In this document: positions 48,275 through 56,991 of the stretch, one piece after another
Position numbering within the stretch: position 1 is the stretch's first letter
How the letters are laid out: each line of letters begins with the position of its first letter
Assembly: GCA_964486335.1 (NCBI GenBank)
Contig: CAZAMB010000017.1
Span: 35,778 to 99,777, forward strand
Length of the DNA: 64,000 nt
Direction of reading: 5' to 3'
Source: CAZAMB01 sp964486335
Lineage (GTDB): Bacteria; Planctomycetota; Phycisphaerae; UBA1845
Notes under the pieces: model-generated
The model's database searches: none
The model's input: only the letters and a program-made list of their open reading frames with translations
What the model was told of the DNA's origin: nothing
Position numbers and translations under genes: made by a program

Positions 48275-49294
48275 TCATGCAGCGGCTTCGGCCATCGTCG
48301 GCGTTTTGTCGAGGATTTCCTTGAGCACGTCGTCGATGGAGACGCCTTCGGCCTCGCCCTCGAAGTTGAGCAGGACGCGGTGCCGCATCGCGGGCAGATA
48401 GACCTTGCGCACATCGGAAAAACTCGTGTTGAACCGCCCGTCGAGCAGCGCGTGCAGTTTGGCTCCGAGCGTCAGCGTCTGCACCGCCCGCGGACTCACG
48501 CCCCAGCGGACGTACTTGTTGGTCGCATCGATGGCAAACTGCCCGCCGGGGTGCGACGCCATCGCCGCGCGAATCGCATAATCCTGCACGTGCGGGGCCA
48601 TCACCACCCGGCGGACGAGGTGCTGCGTGCCGAGAATCTCGTCGCCGGTCATCACCCGCTTGATCGTCGGTTTGTAGCCGGTCGTGGTGCGATCCATGAT
48701 CGTTTTGAGTTCGTCCTTGCTCGAGTAGTTCACGATGAGCTTAAACATAAAGCGGTCGAGCTGGGCTTCCGGCAGCGGATAGGTGCCTTCCTGCTCGATC
48801 GGATTCTGCGTGGCCATGACGAAGAACGGCTCGTCGAGCTGGTAACGCGTGCCGCCGACCGTGATCGAGTGTTCCTGCATGGCTTCGAGAAGGGCCGATT
48901 GGGTCTTCGGCGTCGCGCGGTTGATTTCGTCGGCCAACACAATCTGCGCGAACAGCGGTCCCTTCTGAAACTGAAATTGCCGCCGCCCGGTCGCCGGGTC
49001 TTCGTTGATGATGTTCGTGCCGATGATGTCCGCGGGCATCAGGTCGGGCGTGAACTGGATGCGCGAGAACTTGAGTTCGACGGCCTCGGCCAGCGTGCGG
49101 ACGAGATACGTTTTTCCCAGTCCGGGCACGCCTTCGATGAGTACATGGCCGCCTACCAGCAGCGCGGTCAACACGCCATCGACGATGTCATTGTGGCCGA
49201 CGATCGCCTTGCCAATCTCATCGCGCAGGTCCTTGTGCTTTCGGCGAAACTCCTCGGTCGCTTTTTCGACGGCTGGATCAATGTGTGTCGTCAT
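48275..49294 (-). CDS. MoxR-type AAA+ ATPase
   Basis: A 339-residue AAA+ ATPase of the MoxR/RavA clade. Walker A is GVPGLGKT, Walker B is VLADEINRATPKTQSALLEAM, sensor 1 is ATQNPIEQEGTYPLPEAQLDRF and an arginine-bearing sensor 2 region follows later. It is thought to act as a chaperone that activates client proteins together with von Willebrand A partners; here these are the DUF58 and BatA-type genes just downstream. The start at 49294 follows AGGAAA at good spacing. A 253-bp spacer with repeats separates it from the next gene. Confidence 0.94.
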   Translation of the reverse strand: MTTHIDPAVEKATEEFRRKHKDLRDEIGKAIVGHNDIVDGVLTALLVGGHVLIEGVPGLGKTYLVRTLAEAVELKFSRIQFTPDLMPADIIGTNIINEDPATGRRQFQFQKGPLFAQIVLADEINRATPKTQSALLEAMQEHSITVGGTRYQLDEPFFVMATQNPIEQEGTYPLPEAQLDRFMFKLIVNYSSKDELKTIMDRTTTGYKPTIKRVMTGDEILGTQHLVRRVVMAPHVQDYAIRAAMASHPGGQFAIDATNKYVRWGVSPRAVQTLTLGAKLHALLDGRFNTSFSDVRKVYLPAMRHRVLLNFEGEAEGVSIDDVLKEILDKTPTMAEAAA

Positions 49295-49342
49295 CGTCGT
49301 GTTTCCTGTTGCAAATGGCCAAAGGTGATGCCCTATCTTTGC

Positions 49343-49371
49343 AAGCCGCGGACTTCGGTCCGCGCGAAGCC
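49343..49371. repeat. Short REP-like palindrome
   Basis: gcggacttcggtccgc is a perfect palindrome with a short loop, in the 103-bp spacer between the M16 peptidase and moxR. It is a variant of the same GC-rich palindrome theme, not an exact family member. Confidence 0.4.
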
Positions 49372-49397
49372 GCAAACTCCTACGAGGCTTCTACACA

Positions 49398-50798
49398 TTA
49401 CTCCCCTTCCGGACCCTTCGGCGGTGATAGCGTCACGACCCGAAGCCGTGACGCTTCGAGGGTTTCCCGGACGACCTTTGCAATTCGTTCGTCAGTCAAG
49501 GATTCGGAGGACAGCTTCGCCCCCGATCCGCCGAGTCCGAACATTTCCCGCAAGCCCCATTGCAGGGCCAGATTGCCAAGGACCATCGACGTGACGCTTT
49601 CGGCGTCCTGCCCAATTGTTTTGGCGAGCGTTGCGGCCTGCTTTTGGACCTCGCTCCAAGACGGAACCGGCGGTCCGCTGTACTGCGCGGCAAGCATCCG
49701 CACCTGCATTCCGTCCGTGGCGGGAAACGTGGTCACGGTTTCCGCAAGCCGCTTCGCGATCAATTCCCGCAGCTTCGGAACGTTTTCCTCCGAGGTCGCG
49801 GCCGCATAGACAAAGAATGGAATCCTTCCGACGGGCCAGGTGGTATTGGAGGAAAAAACCATGTGAGAAACGCCTTTGATTTCCGCGTCCATGCTCAATC
49901 GCTGGGCGAGCAGCGTTCCCCAGAGCGAAATGATGATGCGATCTTCCGCGCTTTCGGGCGGCGGCGCGGCGATGCACACGGCGTGCATTTCGACATCCCA
50001 AACAACCGAAGCCGCCGACGAAACCGCCGGCCAGTTCACGGCATTTCGTTTCGACCGATCCGGCGACTTCAACGGGCCAAGATGTTTCTTCGCGAGTTCA
50101 ATCGCTTCGGACTTCTCGAAGTTGCCGACGACCGCGACGATCAATTCGTCGGGGCGATACAGTTCGCGGTGCAGGGTTTCCAGTTTCTCCACCGAGATGT
50201 CCTCCAATCCCCTTCGGACGCGGACTTCGCGGGCGTCATGCCGCCAGAACTGACATAGCGCCATCATGGCATGTTTGAGCATTCCGCTCTGTGGATTGGC
50301 CTGCACGAACGACGTTTCCTCTTTGCACTTGTCGATCTCTTCGTCCACGACGTCGCTGGTGATGTGCAGTGTTTCCAACCGCTCCGATTCGATCTTGAAG
50401 ATCGTGCCGAGTTCGCTCGGCGGCGCCACGTAGTCAAAATGCGTGAACGTCGGAAGCGTTTCGGCGTTGGCCATGCCCATTCCGCGAATCAAGCTGAACG
50501 ACTCGCCGGGCCGATAGCTCCGCGTCTCGCCCTGACACATCAGATGCTCCAACAGATGTGTGGATTGGGTCATCCGTTCCGGTTCGTCGACAAAGCCAAC
50601 CGGGTAGAACATTTCCACCGCGACGACTTTGGCCTCTTTCAGCGGACCCAGCAGCAAGGTAACCCCGTTGTCGAGTTGCACGCGTTCCGGAACAGCACTC
50701 GGATCGGCGGCTCTCGATTTGTTAGGTGAACCAACGGCAATTAACAGCGCCAGCGCGACCAGAAGCTGGGTCAATCCATGACGAAACGACAGTTTCAT
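49398..50798 (-). CDS. Exported M16-family zinc peptidase (pitrilysin-like)
   Basis: A 466-residue M16 peptidase-like protein with a signal peptide (MKLSFRHGLTQLLVALALL, cleavage near residue 30). The inverted zinc motif HxxEH is intact as His81-Leu-Leu-Glu84-His85, and Glu161 lies 76 residues after His85, the expected third ligand. The second, inactive half of the M16 fold occupies about residues 200-460. It is therefore likely to be an active periplasmic metallopeptidase of the single-chain type. ATG 50798 overlaps the stop of the upstream 1055-residue gene by 4 bp, so it belongs to that transcript. Confidence 0.85.
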   Translation of the reverse strand: MKLSFRHGLTQLLVALALLIAVGSPNKSRAADPSAVPERVQLDNGVTLLLGPLKEAKVVAVEMFYPVGFVDEPERMTQSTHLLEHLMCQGETRSYRPGESFSLIRGMGMANAETLPTFTHFDYVAPPSELGTIFKIESERLETLHITSDVVDEEIDKCKEETSFVQANPQSGMLKHAMMALCQFWRHDAREVRVRRGLEDISVEKLETLHRELYRPDELIVAVVGNFEKSEAIELAKKHLGPLKSPDRSKRNAVNWPAVSSAASVVWDVEMHAVCIAAPPPESAEDRIIISLWGTLLAQRLSMDAEIKGVSHMVFSSNTTWPVGRIPFFVYAAATSEENVPKLRELIAKRLAETVTTFPATDGMQVRMLAAQYSGPPVPSWSEVQKQAATLAKTIGQDAESVTSMVLGNLALQWGLREMFGLGGSGAKLSSESLTDERIAKVVRETLEASRLRVVTLSPPKGPEGE

Positions 50799-53700
50799 TC
50801 CTGGTTTCCTCCTCTGTCTCGAGTACGTTTCTTGGCACGCAACAATCGACTTGTCGCGGATTCGGTCGATTCGGACGGTTCGCTGTCCCGACCGAACGGA
50901 GCGGACGGCGTGTCCGCTTGTTCTGCTCCACCGAGGGCCGCGGAAAGATCGCCGCCGAGATTGCGCTCTTGTCCAACTTTCGACTCGAAGCGGCGCTTCG
51001 TCGCTCGTCGGGATACGGGTTCGACGTCTTCCGAAATGTCCGTGCCAACGCGCTGCGAGGGAGCGGATAATTCGTCCTTGACCTGTTCGCGCTTGCTTTT
51101 GAGCGTTTCCAGCGCGGCCTCGCTTCGCGTTCCGGTCTGGGCGAGAACAGTTGCCCCGTGCGTCAGGTAGTCGAATAGCGGACCGATCGATCGGAATCGA
51201 ATCGTCCAGCCGATCAATTCTGCAAGTGCGAGCGTTCCCACGATCCCCCACCAGGGAGCATATCTTAGATCGAATCCAAAGAGGAGCACGACGACGACGA
51301 CCAATTCAATCGCAAGGGAGAGTGCCAGCCAGCTCGCCAGCCGCCGCACGGCCACGTCCATCAGAAACGCTGGAAGGAAAAGCCACGCCAGAACCCAATC
51401 CCACGCCGGTCGCCGCGACACACTCGGCGGAAGGTCGTGGTTGAAGACGCCGGCTTTGTCGGGAGTCATGTCGAGCCATCGCCCTCCGGAGACTTCGGCC
51501 ACCTGTCGAAGCACGGCTTCATTCGGCGTCAGATCTCGGTATTCCGCGGAAAAGGGCGCGGAAAGCCCGGTGCGAAGCGTGCCGACGTTCTTGCCTTCGC
51601 TCATGATCTGTACATTCGCGAGAAATGTCCCGGACTGATCGAGTTCAAACTCGGCCTCATAATGCCCCGGTCCGGTCTGTCGAAAGGTCTGGTCCACGAC
51701 CCTCTGGTCGGGACCAATGAGCCTCGTGCGAAGCTGAAGATCGTTCAAGTAGCTGGCGTCCTTGTCCAGCGCGTCCACCACGATGCGCCCGCGATTGCCT
51801 TCGATTCTGGTCGTCGTGTCGAAGTTTGCGGGCATATCCTGCCGCATGGTCCAACGAACGATCTGGGCGAAGAACTTGGCGAAGCGCGGCCAATTCGTCC
51901 ACGACGTTCCCCATGCCGGCCAGTACCCGCTCGTAAACGCGGCCGTCTTGCCGAGTTCGATTTGCCAATGGGCGAGCACAGGATCTTCACCATCATCCGT
52001 CATGCGAACAATCGGCATGACGACGTTGGGATTTTGCCGGACCGAGCTGAGCACCAGTCCGCCGAGCGGAGGAATATCCGTCGTCGCATCCAGCCCGCCG
52101 AGCAAATCGCTCGTGGGATCAACAATTTGAGGACGAAATGGTTCTTCGACGATGAGCGGCCGGCGAACGACCTTTGACTCTTTGGCGAAAATCTGAGGCA
52201 ACTGCGAAGGGTCGCGGGCCGGGTAATATCGCCCTCCCGTGCTTTGGGCAATGCTGCGCAGCGTGGGTTCCATGACGTGGGCCCCCCAGCCGATGCCGAT
52301 GGTGCTGACGGTGATCTTGGATTGCACATAATCCTGGATCTGTCTCGCAGAGGGACCCTGCGGATCGCCGTCGCTGAAGATCAACACATGTTTCTGCGCC
52401 GCGTCCTTGCCCTTTCCCGCAGTCAATTCTCGATAGGCGACATCCATCGCCGAACCGAAGTCGGGCATGTCGCCGATCTGGATGCGATCGATCTTGGCCT
52501 TGACCGCGTTCCGATTGCTGTTCAGATCCAGCGGCACCTCCCAATTCACGCCGCCGGGCGAATAGGTATACGCCAGAACGCCGATGTAGTCCTGCGAACT
52601 GATCGTATCGACGCTTTTCTTGGCCATTTCGGCGGCCCAGTAATTCCCTCGCGCTGCCTCGCAACTGTGGAGTATCAGGACAAGCGCCCCGCGAGGAATC
52701 ACGCGCTTGTGCTTAATTTCAAACGTAACCGGCATCACGTCTTCAATGGGACTACCGATCCATCCGCCGGCACCGAAGCTGTCCGGTCCGCCCATCATGA
52801 TCAGCCCGCCGCCGGCATCCCGGACGAACGCCGCGAGTTGCTTTTGCTGATCGTCGGTGAACGAAGCAGCCGGGACGTTGGAAAGCAAAATCGTGGAGTG
52901 GTTCATCATCTGCACAAGCGAGAATTCGCCCAAATCGACGTCGGAGCGAACCACGATGTCCACGTTTTCCCGTTGAAGAGCCTGCACAAATTCGGCTTCG
53001 TCGGAGGGATTGGCGCAAATCAGCAGCGCGGAACTCGAACCGGCGACGAAAGTAAACGCTTCCGCCCTGTTGTTGACGGCGATGGCGTCCATCGCGGCGT
53101 CATCGGGGTGAAACGTGGCTTCGTACGTTTGTGTTCCGTGCGTATTGATCGGCAGCCGGATGGAAAACGTGTTCGCGCCGGGAACCAGCTCGACGCGGGA
53201 GTATTCAGGCGGCAACTGGACGAGTGTTCCGTTGTGAAAGAGCGAAATCGTACCCTTTGCCCGACGGTACGACCGCAGAACCATGCGCAATGGGACTTGT
53301 TCACCGAGTTCGGCGTGACTTGGCGCGATCATGCGATCAAAAAAAACCTCATTGGTATACTCGTAGCGCAAAGGAACAATATCGATCGGGATTCCGTCGG
53401 CTCCGGCTCGTCGCGCTTCGGACAATACGTTGCCGACGTTGTCGTTGCCGTCGGACAAAAGCACAATGCGTTTGGCCGTGTCGTGTGGGAACATCGCCAT
53501 CGCCAGCCGAATCGCCGAACCGATATCGGTGTGATCCGTGCCGGGCATGGCCGCGAGGCGACCCGGAGGTATGAAAAAACCGCCGGGCATGGGAAGTTGT
53601 TCCAGATACGCATGCTTCGCGAAACCGATGAGTCCGAGTCGATCTTTCGGATTCATTGTATCTGCCGCATCGCGAACAAAATCCTCCGCGGTTCGCTCCT

Positions 53701-53962
53701 GCGACTGAACGCTGTACGATCGGTCCATTAAAAACAACACAGCCAGGTCGTCGTTGCGACGAACGCGCTGCACGTCCGCGAGACAGCAAACCGCGAGCAC
53801 GATCAACAGACATCGAACGGCGATCGCCATGACCCGTCGGGCGGGGTCGAGCCCGGACAGGTTTCGCAGGGATAGCGCGATCATCAACGGAACGAGAAGT
53901 GCCAGCCAAAGCCCGGCCGGCTGCTCAAAGTCGAAGGGTATCGCGATCGCGGGGACGCTCAT
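50795..53962 (-). CDS. Large membrane protein with two von Willebrand A-like domains
   Basis: A 1055-residue inner-membrane protein. Two N-terminal membrane helices precede a first von Willebrand A domain with an intact metal site (LMDRSYS, about residues 78-84). A glutamine-amidotransferase-like Rossmann region follows, then a second von Willebrand-like fold whose metal site is degenerate (VLILHSCEA in place of DxSxS). Further beta domains, two to three C-terminal membrane helices (about 860-930) and a charged, probably disordered tail complete it. The family is typical of planctomycete MoxR clusters. It overlaps both neighbours by 4 bp (NHL gene upstream, M16 gene downstream). Confidence 0.82.
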   Translation of the reverse strand: MSVPAIAIPFDFEQPAGLWLALLVPLMIALSLRNLSGLDPARRVMAIAVRCLLIVLAVCCLADVQRVRRNDDLAVLFLMDRSYSVQSQERTAEDFVRDAADTMNPKDRLGLIGFAKHAYLEQLPMPGGFFIPPGRLAAMPGTDHTDIGSAIRLAMAMFPHDTAKRIVLLSDGNDNVGNVLSEARRAGADGIPIDIVPLRYEYTNEVFFDRMIAPSHAELGEQVPLRMVLRSYRRAKGTISLFHNGTLVQLPPEYSRVELVPGANTFSIRLPINTHGTQTYEATFHPDDAAMDAIAVNNRAEAFTFVAGSSSALLICANPSDEAEFVQALQRENVDIVVRSDVDLGEFSLVQMMNHSTILLSNVPAASFTDDQQKQLAAFVRDAGGGLIMMGGPDSFGAGGWIGSPIEDVMPVTFEIKHKRVIPRGALVLILHSCEAARGNYWAAEMAKKSVDTISSQDYIGVLAYTYSPGGVNWEVPLDLNSNRNAVKAKIDRIQIGDMPDFGSAMDVAYRELTAGKGKDAAQKHVLIFSDGDPQGPSARQIQDYVQSKITVSTIGIGWGAHVMEPTLRSIAQSTGGRYYPARDPSQLPQIFAKESKVVRRPLIVEEPFRPQIVDPTSDLLGGLDATTDIPPLGGLVLSSVRQNPNVVMPIVRMTDDGEDPVLAHWQIELGKTAAFTSGYWPAWGTSWTNWPRFAKFFAQIVRWTMRQDMPANFDTTTRIEGNRGRIVVDALDKDASYLNDLQLRTRLIGPDQRVVDQTFRQTGPGHYEAEFELDQSGTFLANVQIMSEGKNVGTLRTGLSAPFSAEYRDLTPNEAVLRQVAEVSGGRWLDMTPDKAGVFNHDLPPSVSRRPAWDWVLAWLFLPAFLMDVAVRRLASWLALSLAIELVVVVVLLFGFDLRYAPWWGIVGTLALAELIGWTIRFRSIGPLFDYLTHGATVLAQTGTRSEAALETLKSKREQVKDELSAPSQRVGTDISEDVEPVSRRATKRRFESKVGQERNLGGDLSAALGGAEQADTPSAPFGRDSEPSESTESATSRLLRAKKRTRDRGGNQE

Positions 53963-54981
53963 GGTTGTACAATCTGCACGCGACTATTGAGTGCGTCCAC
54001 TATGTAGAGGCGCCCCTTCGGTCCGAAGGACGCCCCCCACGGCGCAAACAACTCGCCGGGCGCGCGACCAGCCCGACCCCAAACCCGTAACGAACGCCCA
54101 TCGCGATCGAACCATTGCAATCGATTTCCCTCGTACTCACAGACCATGACGGACCCATCTGGAGCGATGTCAATATCGTAGGGATACCGAACTTCTCCCG
54201 GAGCGGTTCCGAAGCGACCGAAAACGCGCAGGATCGCTCCGCGAAGCGTCAGTCGTATGATCCGATGATTGCAGGCGTCGGCGATCCAAAGTGTCTGCTC
54301 ATTGTCGACGACGATTCCGGCCGGTCTGCTTAGACGTTCGCCTTCAATCGGCTCTGCCCCGAGTGTCGCAACGAACTGCAAATCGGGCGACCATTTCGTG
54401 ATGCGATCGTTGCCACCGTATTCGCTCACATAGATAAACCCGGCGGCGTCGAACGCCACATCCGTCGGCAGCTGAAATTGGCCGTCGCCGTTGCCTTCCT
54501 GCCCAAAGAAGTCCAACAGGCGTCCATTACGATCAAAGATCATCACCCGATGATAATGTGTGTCCGCGACGAACAACCGGCCGTCAGGATGCACGGAAAG
54601 CCCAACCGGCTTGCCCTTTTCCGATTCCGGCATCGACCAGACGGTTTCAAACCGCCCGTTGGCATCGAACCGCTGAATACGACCCGTCTTGTCGACGACA
54701 AAGACCGAGCCGTTCGGTTCCGCCGCCAAGGCGCGAGGGTAGCTGAACGATCCGTTGGCCAGCCCGACACCCCCAAACACGCCAACGACGCCTGTAGCGG
54801 TGAGAGGAGGCGGATCGCATGCACTCACGACCACGCCGAGCATCGCGGCCATCGCAACCGAAACTCGAGGAAAATGAAGCTGCGAAAGAATACCGAAGAT
54901 TTGACGACGAAGTACGGCCAAGACGCACATGCCAGAGCGGGAAATGACTGGTACGAATGGAAGCGAGCATTCGATTCCCAT
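53959..54981 (-). CDS. NHL-repeat lipoprotein
   Basis: A 340-residue protein with about five to six NHL repeats (for example RLFVADTHYHRVMIFDRNGRL, LWIADACNHRIIRL and LYIVDALNSRVQIV), which fold as a beta-propeller. The N-terminus has a hydrophobic signal ending in VVVSAC, so lipidation at that cysteine (about residue 55 from 54981) is likely. Start is uncertain: 54981 and 54930 are both possible. It overlaps the 1055-residue gene by 4 bp. The propeller may bind partners of the MoxR/VWA complex; no ligand is evident. Confidence 0.8.
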   Translation of the reverse strand: MGIECSLPFVPVISRSGMCVLAVLRRQIFGILSQLHFPRVSVAMAAMLGVVVSACDPPPLTATGVVGVFGGVGLANGSFSYPRALAAEPNGSVFVVDKTGRIQRFDANGRFETVWSMPESEKGKPVGLSVHPDGRLFVADTHYHRVMIFDRNGRLLDFFGQEGNGDGQFQLPTDVAFDAAGFIYVSEYGGNDRITKWSPDLQFVATLGAEPIEGERLSRPAGIVVDNEQTLWIADACNHRIIRLTLRGAILRVFGRFGTAPGEVRYPYDIDIAPDGSVMVCEYEGNRLQWFDRDGRSLRVWGRAGRAPGELFAPWGASFGPKGRLYIVDALNSRVQIVQP

Positions 54982-55007
54982 GCCTGACCCGCGTTGCCCA
55001 CGAAATC

Positions 55008-55406
55008 CTATTCGTTGTCTCGGTTTTGCTTTGCGGCGTCAGAACGGTCCGCGCTTGGCTTTGATTCCGTAGCGTCCTCTGTTGAGCCGGACTTGTCGCC
55101 ATCCGTTCCAGCGTCTTTACCGCCGGTGTCTCGTTTCAGGTTCGAGAAATAGGCCTTGATGGCTTTGTGATATTGGCGAGGGACGCGGTCACGATCGATC
55201 AGGTCGCTTGCCTCTCGCTCCGTCGCCGACATCAATTCCGACAGTTTTGACGTCGCTTCGCCGGGAATCTGCTCCCCCTCGAACAAGAACTGCCCGATGA
55301 TCGCACCCTTGCCGGTATGCACTTTTTGACGTTCCGTTTTGAAGGCCACATCGGTCTGCTCGGACTCGGCGCGACCGCCACGGCCTTGCCCCGCGGTTCG
55401 GCCCAT
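55008..55406 (-). CDS. C-terminal continuation of the coiled-coil membrane protein past an in-frame TGA
   Basis: Read alone from ATG 55406 this is a 132-residue Gly/Arg-rich, then soluble, protein with a segment KGAIIGQFLFEGEQIPGE and a helical end. However, the open frame continues without a break from 55493, directly after the TGA of the upstream gene, and is in the same phase. The 29 residues between the TGA and the ATG contain CNSCDGSG, the second half of a CxxCxGxG zinc-ribbon pair whose first half lies just before the TGA. There is no ribosome-binding site near 55406. It is therefore best seen as the C-terminus of one 615-residue protein, joined by UGA read-through or broken by a mutation. 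Confidence 0.6.
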   Translation of the reverse strand: MGRTAGQGRGGRAESEQTDVAFKTERQKVHTGKGAIIGQFLFEGEQIPGEATSKLSELMSATEREASDLIDRDRVPRQYHKAIKAYFSNLKRDTGGKDAGTDGDKSGSTEDATESKPSADRSDAAKQNRDNE

Positions 55407-55460
55407 GCCCCCACCACGACCACCTTGTCCACCCTGGCCACCGGATCCATCGCACGAGTT

Positions 55461-55496
55461 GCAGGGCTGACCGCCCTGCTTTCCGGAACCTCCTCA
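55461..55496 (-). promoter_or_regulatory. SECIS-like hairpin after in-frame TGA
   Basis: On the minus strand the TGA (55496-55494) is followed after 14 bases by GCAGGGC-GGTCA-GCCCTGC: a perfect 7-bp stem (55479-55473 with 55467-55461) and a 5-base loop. The loop begins with GG and lies 21 bases from the TGA. Known bacterial SECIS elements have a small stem-loop with G in the first loop positions at about this distance; the E. coli fdhF element has a GGUC loop. Not proof of selenocysteine insertion. Confidence 0.4.
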
Positions 55497-56855
55497 GGTA
55501 GGGCACGGTTTGTCGATGTCGCTCTTCGCCTGTTGCAGAGCGTCCGCGGTTGCTTCCAGTTGACTCATTTCCTGCTCAAGTTGCTCCAACTCACTGAGTT
55601 GCTCGGCCGCCTGGGATAGACCCTCCATCGCGTTGCCCAATTCGCCGGCATCGGCCGCCTTTGCCCCTTGTTTCATCGACTGGGCCAGTTTCTTGGCCGC
55701 CGAGCCCGCACCCTTGTTCTGTTGAAGTTGCTTGGCGATTTTCTCAATCTGCTCGCGGCTCATTCCGCTCTCTTCGAGTTTCTTTTGAAGTTGTTCAAGG
55801 TCCTTCTTGCTCAAGCGCTCCAGCATGCGCTCGACTTCTTCCTTGGTCAGACCCGATTGCTCAAGCTTTTGGACAAGCTTTTCATCGCGAGCAAGCTTCT
55901 CCAGTTGTTTCGCAAGATCGTCGAGTTGCTTGCTCAGCTTCGCAACGGTCTCCTTGTCCTCGTCGGACTTCAACGTCGCGAGCATTTCCTGAAGTTTCTG
56001 TACCTCCTCCTTGGCGGCCTTGAAATCTCCCTCGTTCAGCGATTTGGCGAGTTTCTGCGTCGGCGCGTCTTCCGATCCCGGCGCCTGCAGTCCCCGTAGC
56101 CGCTTCTGCATTTCCGGAATCGTATCATGGCGATCCGACGCCCGCTTCTGTTTCACCGCATCCTCCAGGCGGTCGATTTTCTTCAGCGCTTCATGTCGTA
56201 TGTCGGTCGGCGTGTCGGCCTTGCCCGCCACGTTGCTCATGTCGGCCAGCTGTGGTTTGAGTTCTTCCAGCGCCGGAACGCTCTCCGTCATCTGCCGAAT
56301 CTGGTCCATTTGCCGCTTGACCGCAACGTGGGTCGTCTCCATCGCCTCGCGCCGTTCGTCGCGTGCCTCGGCCTCTTTCGATTTGAGCAACCCCGGCGTG
56401 ATCAAAAACATCGCGGCGCACAACACCCACGAGCCGATCGTCCAGCCGAGCGGCACCGGTGTCTTAAGTCGAATGTGTTGCCGTACGGTGACGAGCGCTC
56501 CCATACGCTCGGCATCGGCAACCACCGCCCGAGCGAACGGGTCGTCGCTCGAAAGACAATATCGACCGCTGCTGATCCGTTCGCGCAGTCCGGCCGCTTC
56601 ATCCAGGCGCGCCGCCGCCACGGTCGAGTCCTCGCGAGTCAGTACCGTCCAAAGTAACGAGCCGACAGACGCAGTCAGTGCGACGCCGCCGCCGATCCAC
56701 CACACGGGAAGTGGAAGGTCATACAATCGCTGCGTCAAGACGACGACGGCAAGAACGAGACCGGCAATCGCCAGTAGCAGGCACGATTGCCCGAGCCATC
56801 GGTTTATCCAAAGCCGCCGTTGCGCTCTGTGAATCTGACGCTCAAGGATCGTCAC
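55494..56855 (-). CDS. Membrane-anchored coiled-coil protein ending at an in-frame TGA (candidate selenoprotein)
   Basis: A 453-residue open frame. The GTG start at 56855 has GGAG eight bases upstream. Two N-terminal membrane helices (about residues 20-45 and 50-70) are followed by a soluble stretch, another hydrophobic segment (about 135-155), and a long coiled-coil region rich in Lys, Glu and Gln (about 165-440). It ends DKPCPT, then TGA. In the full 615-residue frame the TGA would be residue 454 in CPT-U-GGSG, completing a DnaJ-like CxxCxGxG motif with the CNSCDGSG that follows at 465. The gene heads the NHL/VWA/M16 cluster. It is either a selenoprotein, a recent nonsense mutation, or a sequence error. 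Confidence 0.75.
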   Translation of the reverse strand: MTILERQIHRAQRRLWINRWLGQSCLLLAIAGLVLAVVVLTQRLYDLPLPVWWIGGGVALTASVGSLLWTVLTREDSTVAAARLDEAAGLRERISSGRYCLSSDDPFARAVVADAERMGALVTVRQHIRLKTPVPLGWTIGSWVLCAAMFLITPGLLKSKEAEARDERREAMETTHVAVKRQMDQIRQMTESVPALEELKPQLADMSNVAGKADTPTDIRHEALKKIDRLEDAVKQKRASDRHDTIPEMQKRLRGLQAPGSEDAPTQKLAKSLNEGDFKAAKEEVQKLQEMLATLKSDEDKETVAKLSKQLDDLAKQLEKLARDEKLVQKLEQSGLTKEEVERMLERLSKKDLEQLQKKLEESGMSREQIEKIAKQLQQNKGAGSAAKKLAQSMKQGAKAADAGELGNAMEGLSQAAEQLSELEQLEQEMSQLEATADALQQAKSDIDKPCPT

Positions 56856-56991
56856 GCAATAATCTCCGGGCTTCCTCCATGGAACCGGCAAGGATCGATG
56901 TGCGTTCAGCCGAAATCCCAACGAAAAGTTTCATCTCTACCTCGGTCTGTCGCTGAGAATCATAGCTTTGAACCTACAGCGAGACAACAAT

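Noticed and set aside
55494..55496. Alternative genetic code reading TGA as an amino acid throughout
   Set aside because: TGA ends several clear genes here, for example the dioxygenase (2423-2425) and the glgE, glgB and M16-overlap stops, so general reassignment is excluded.
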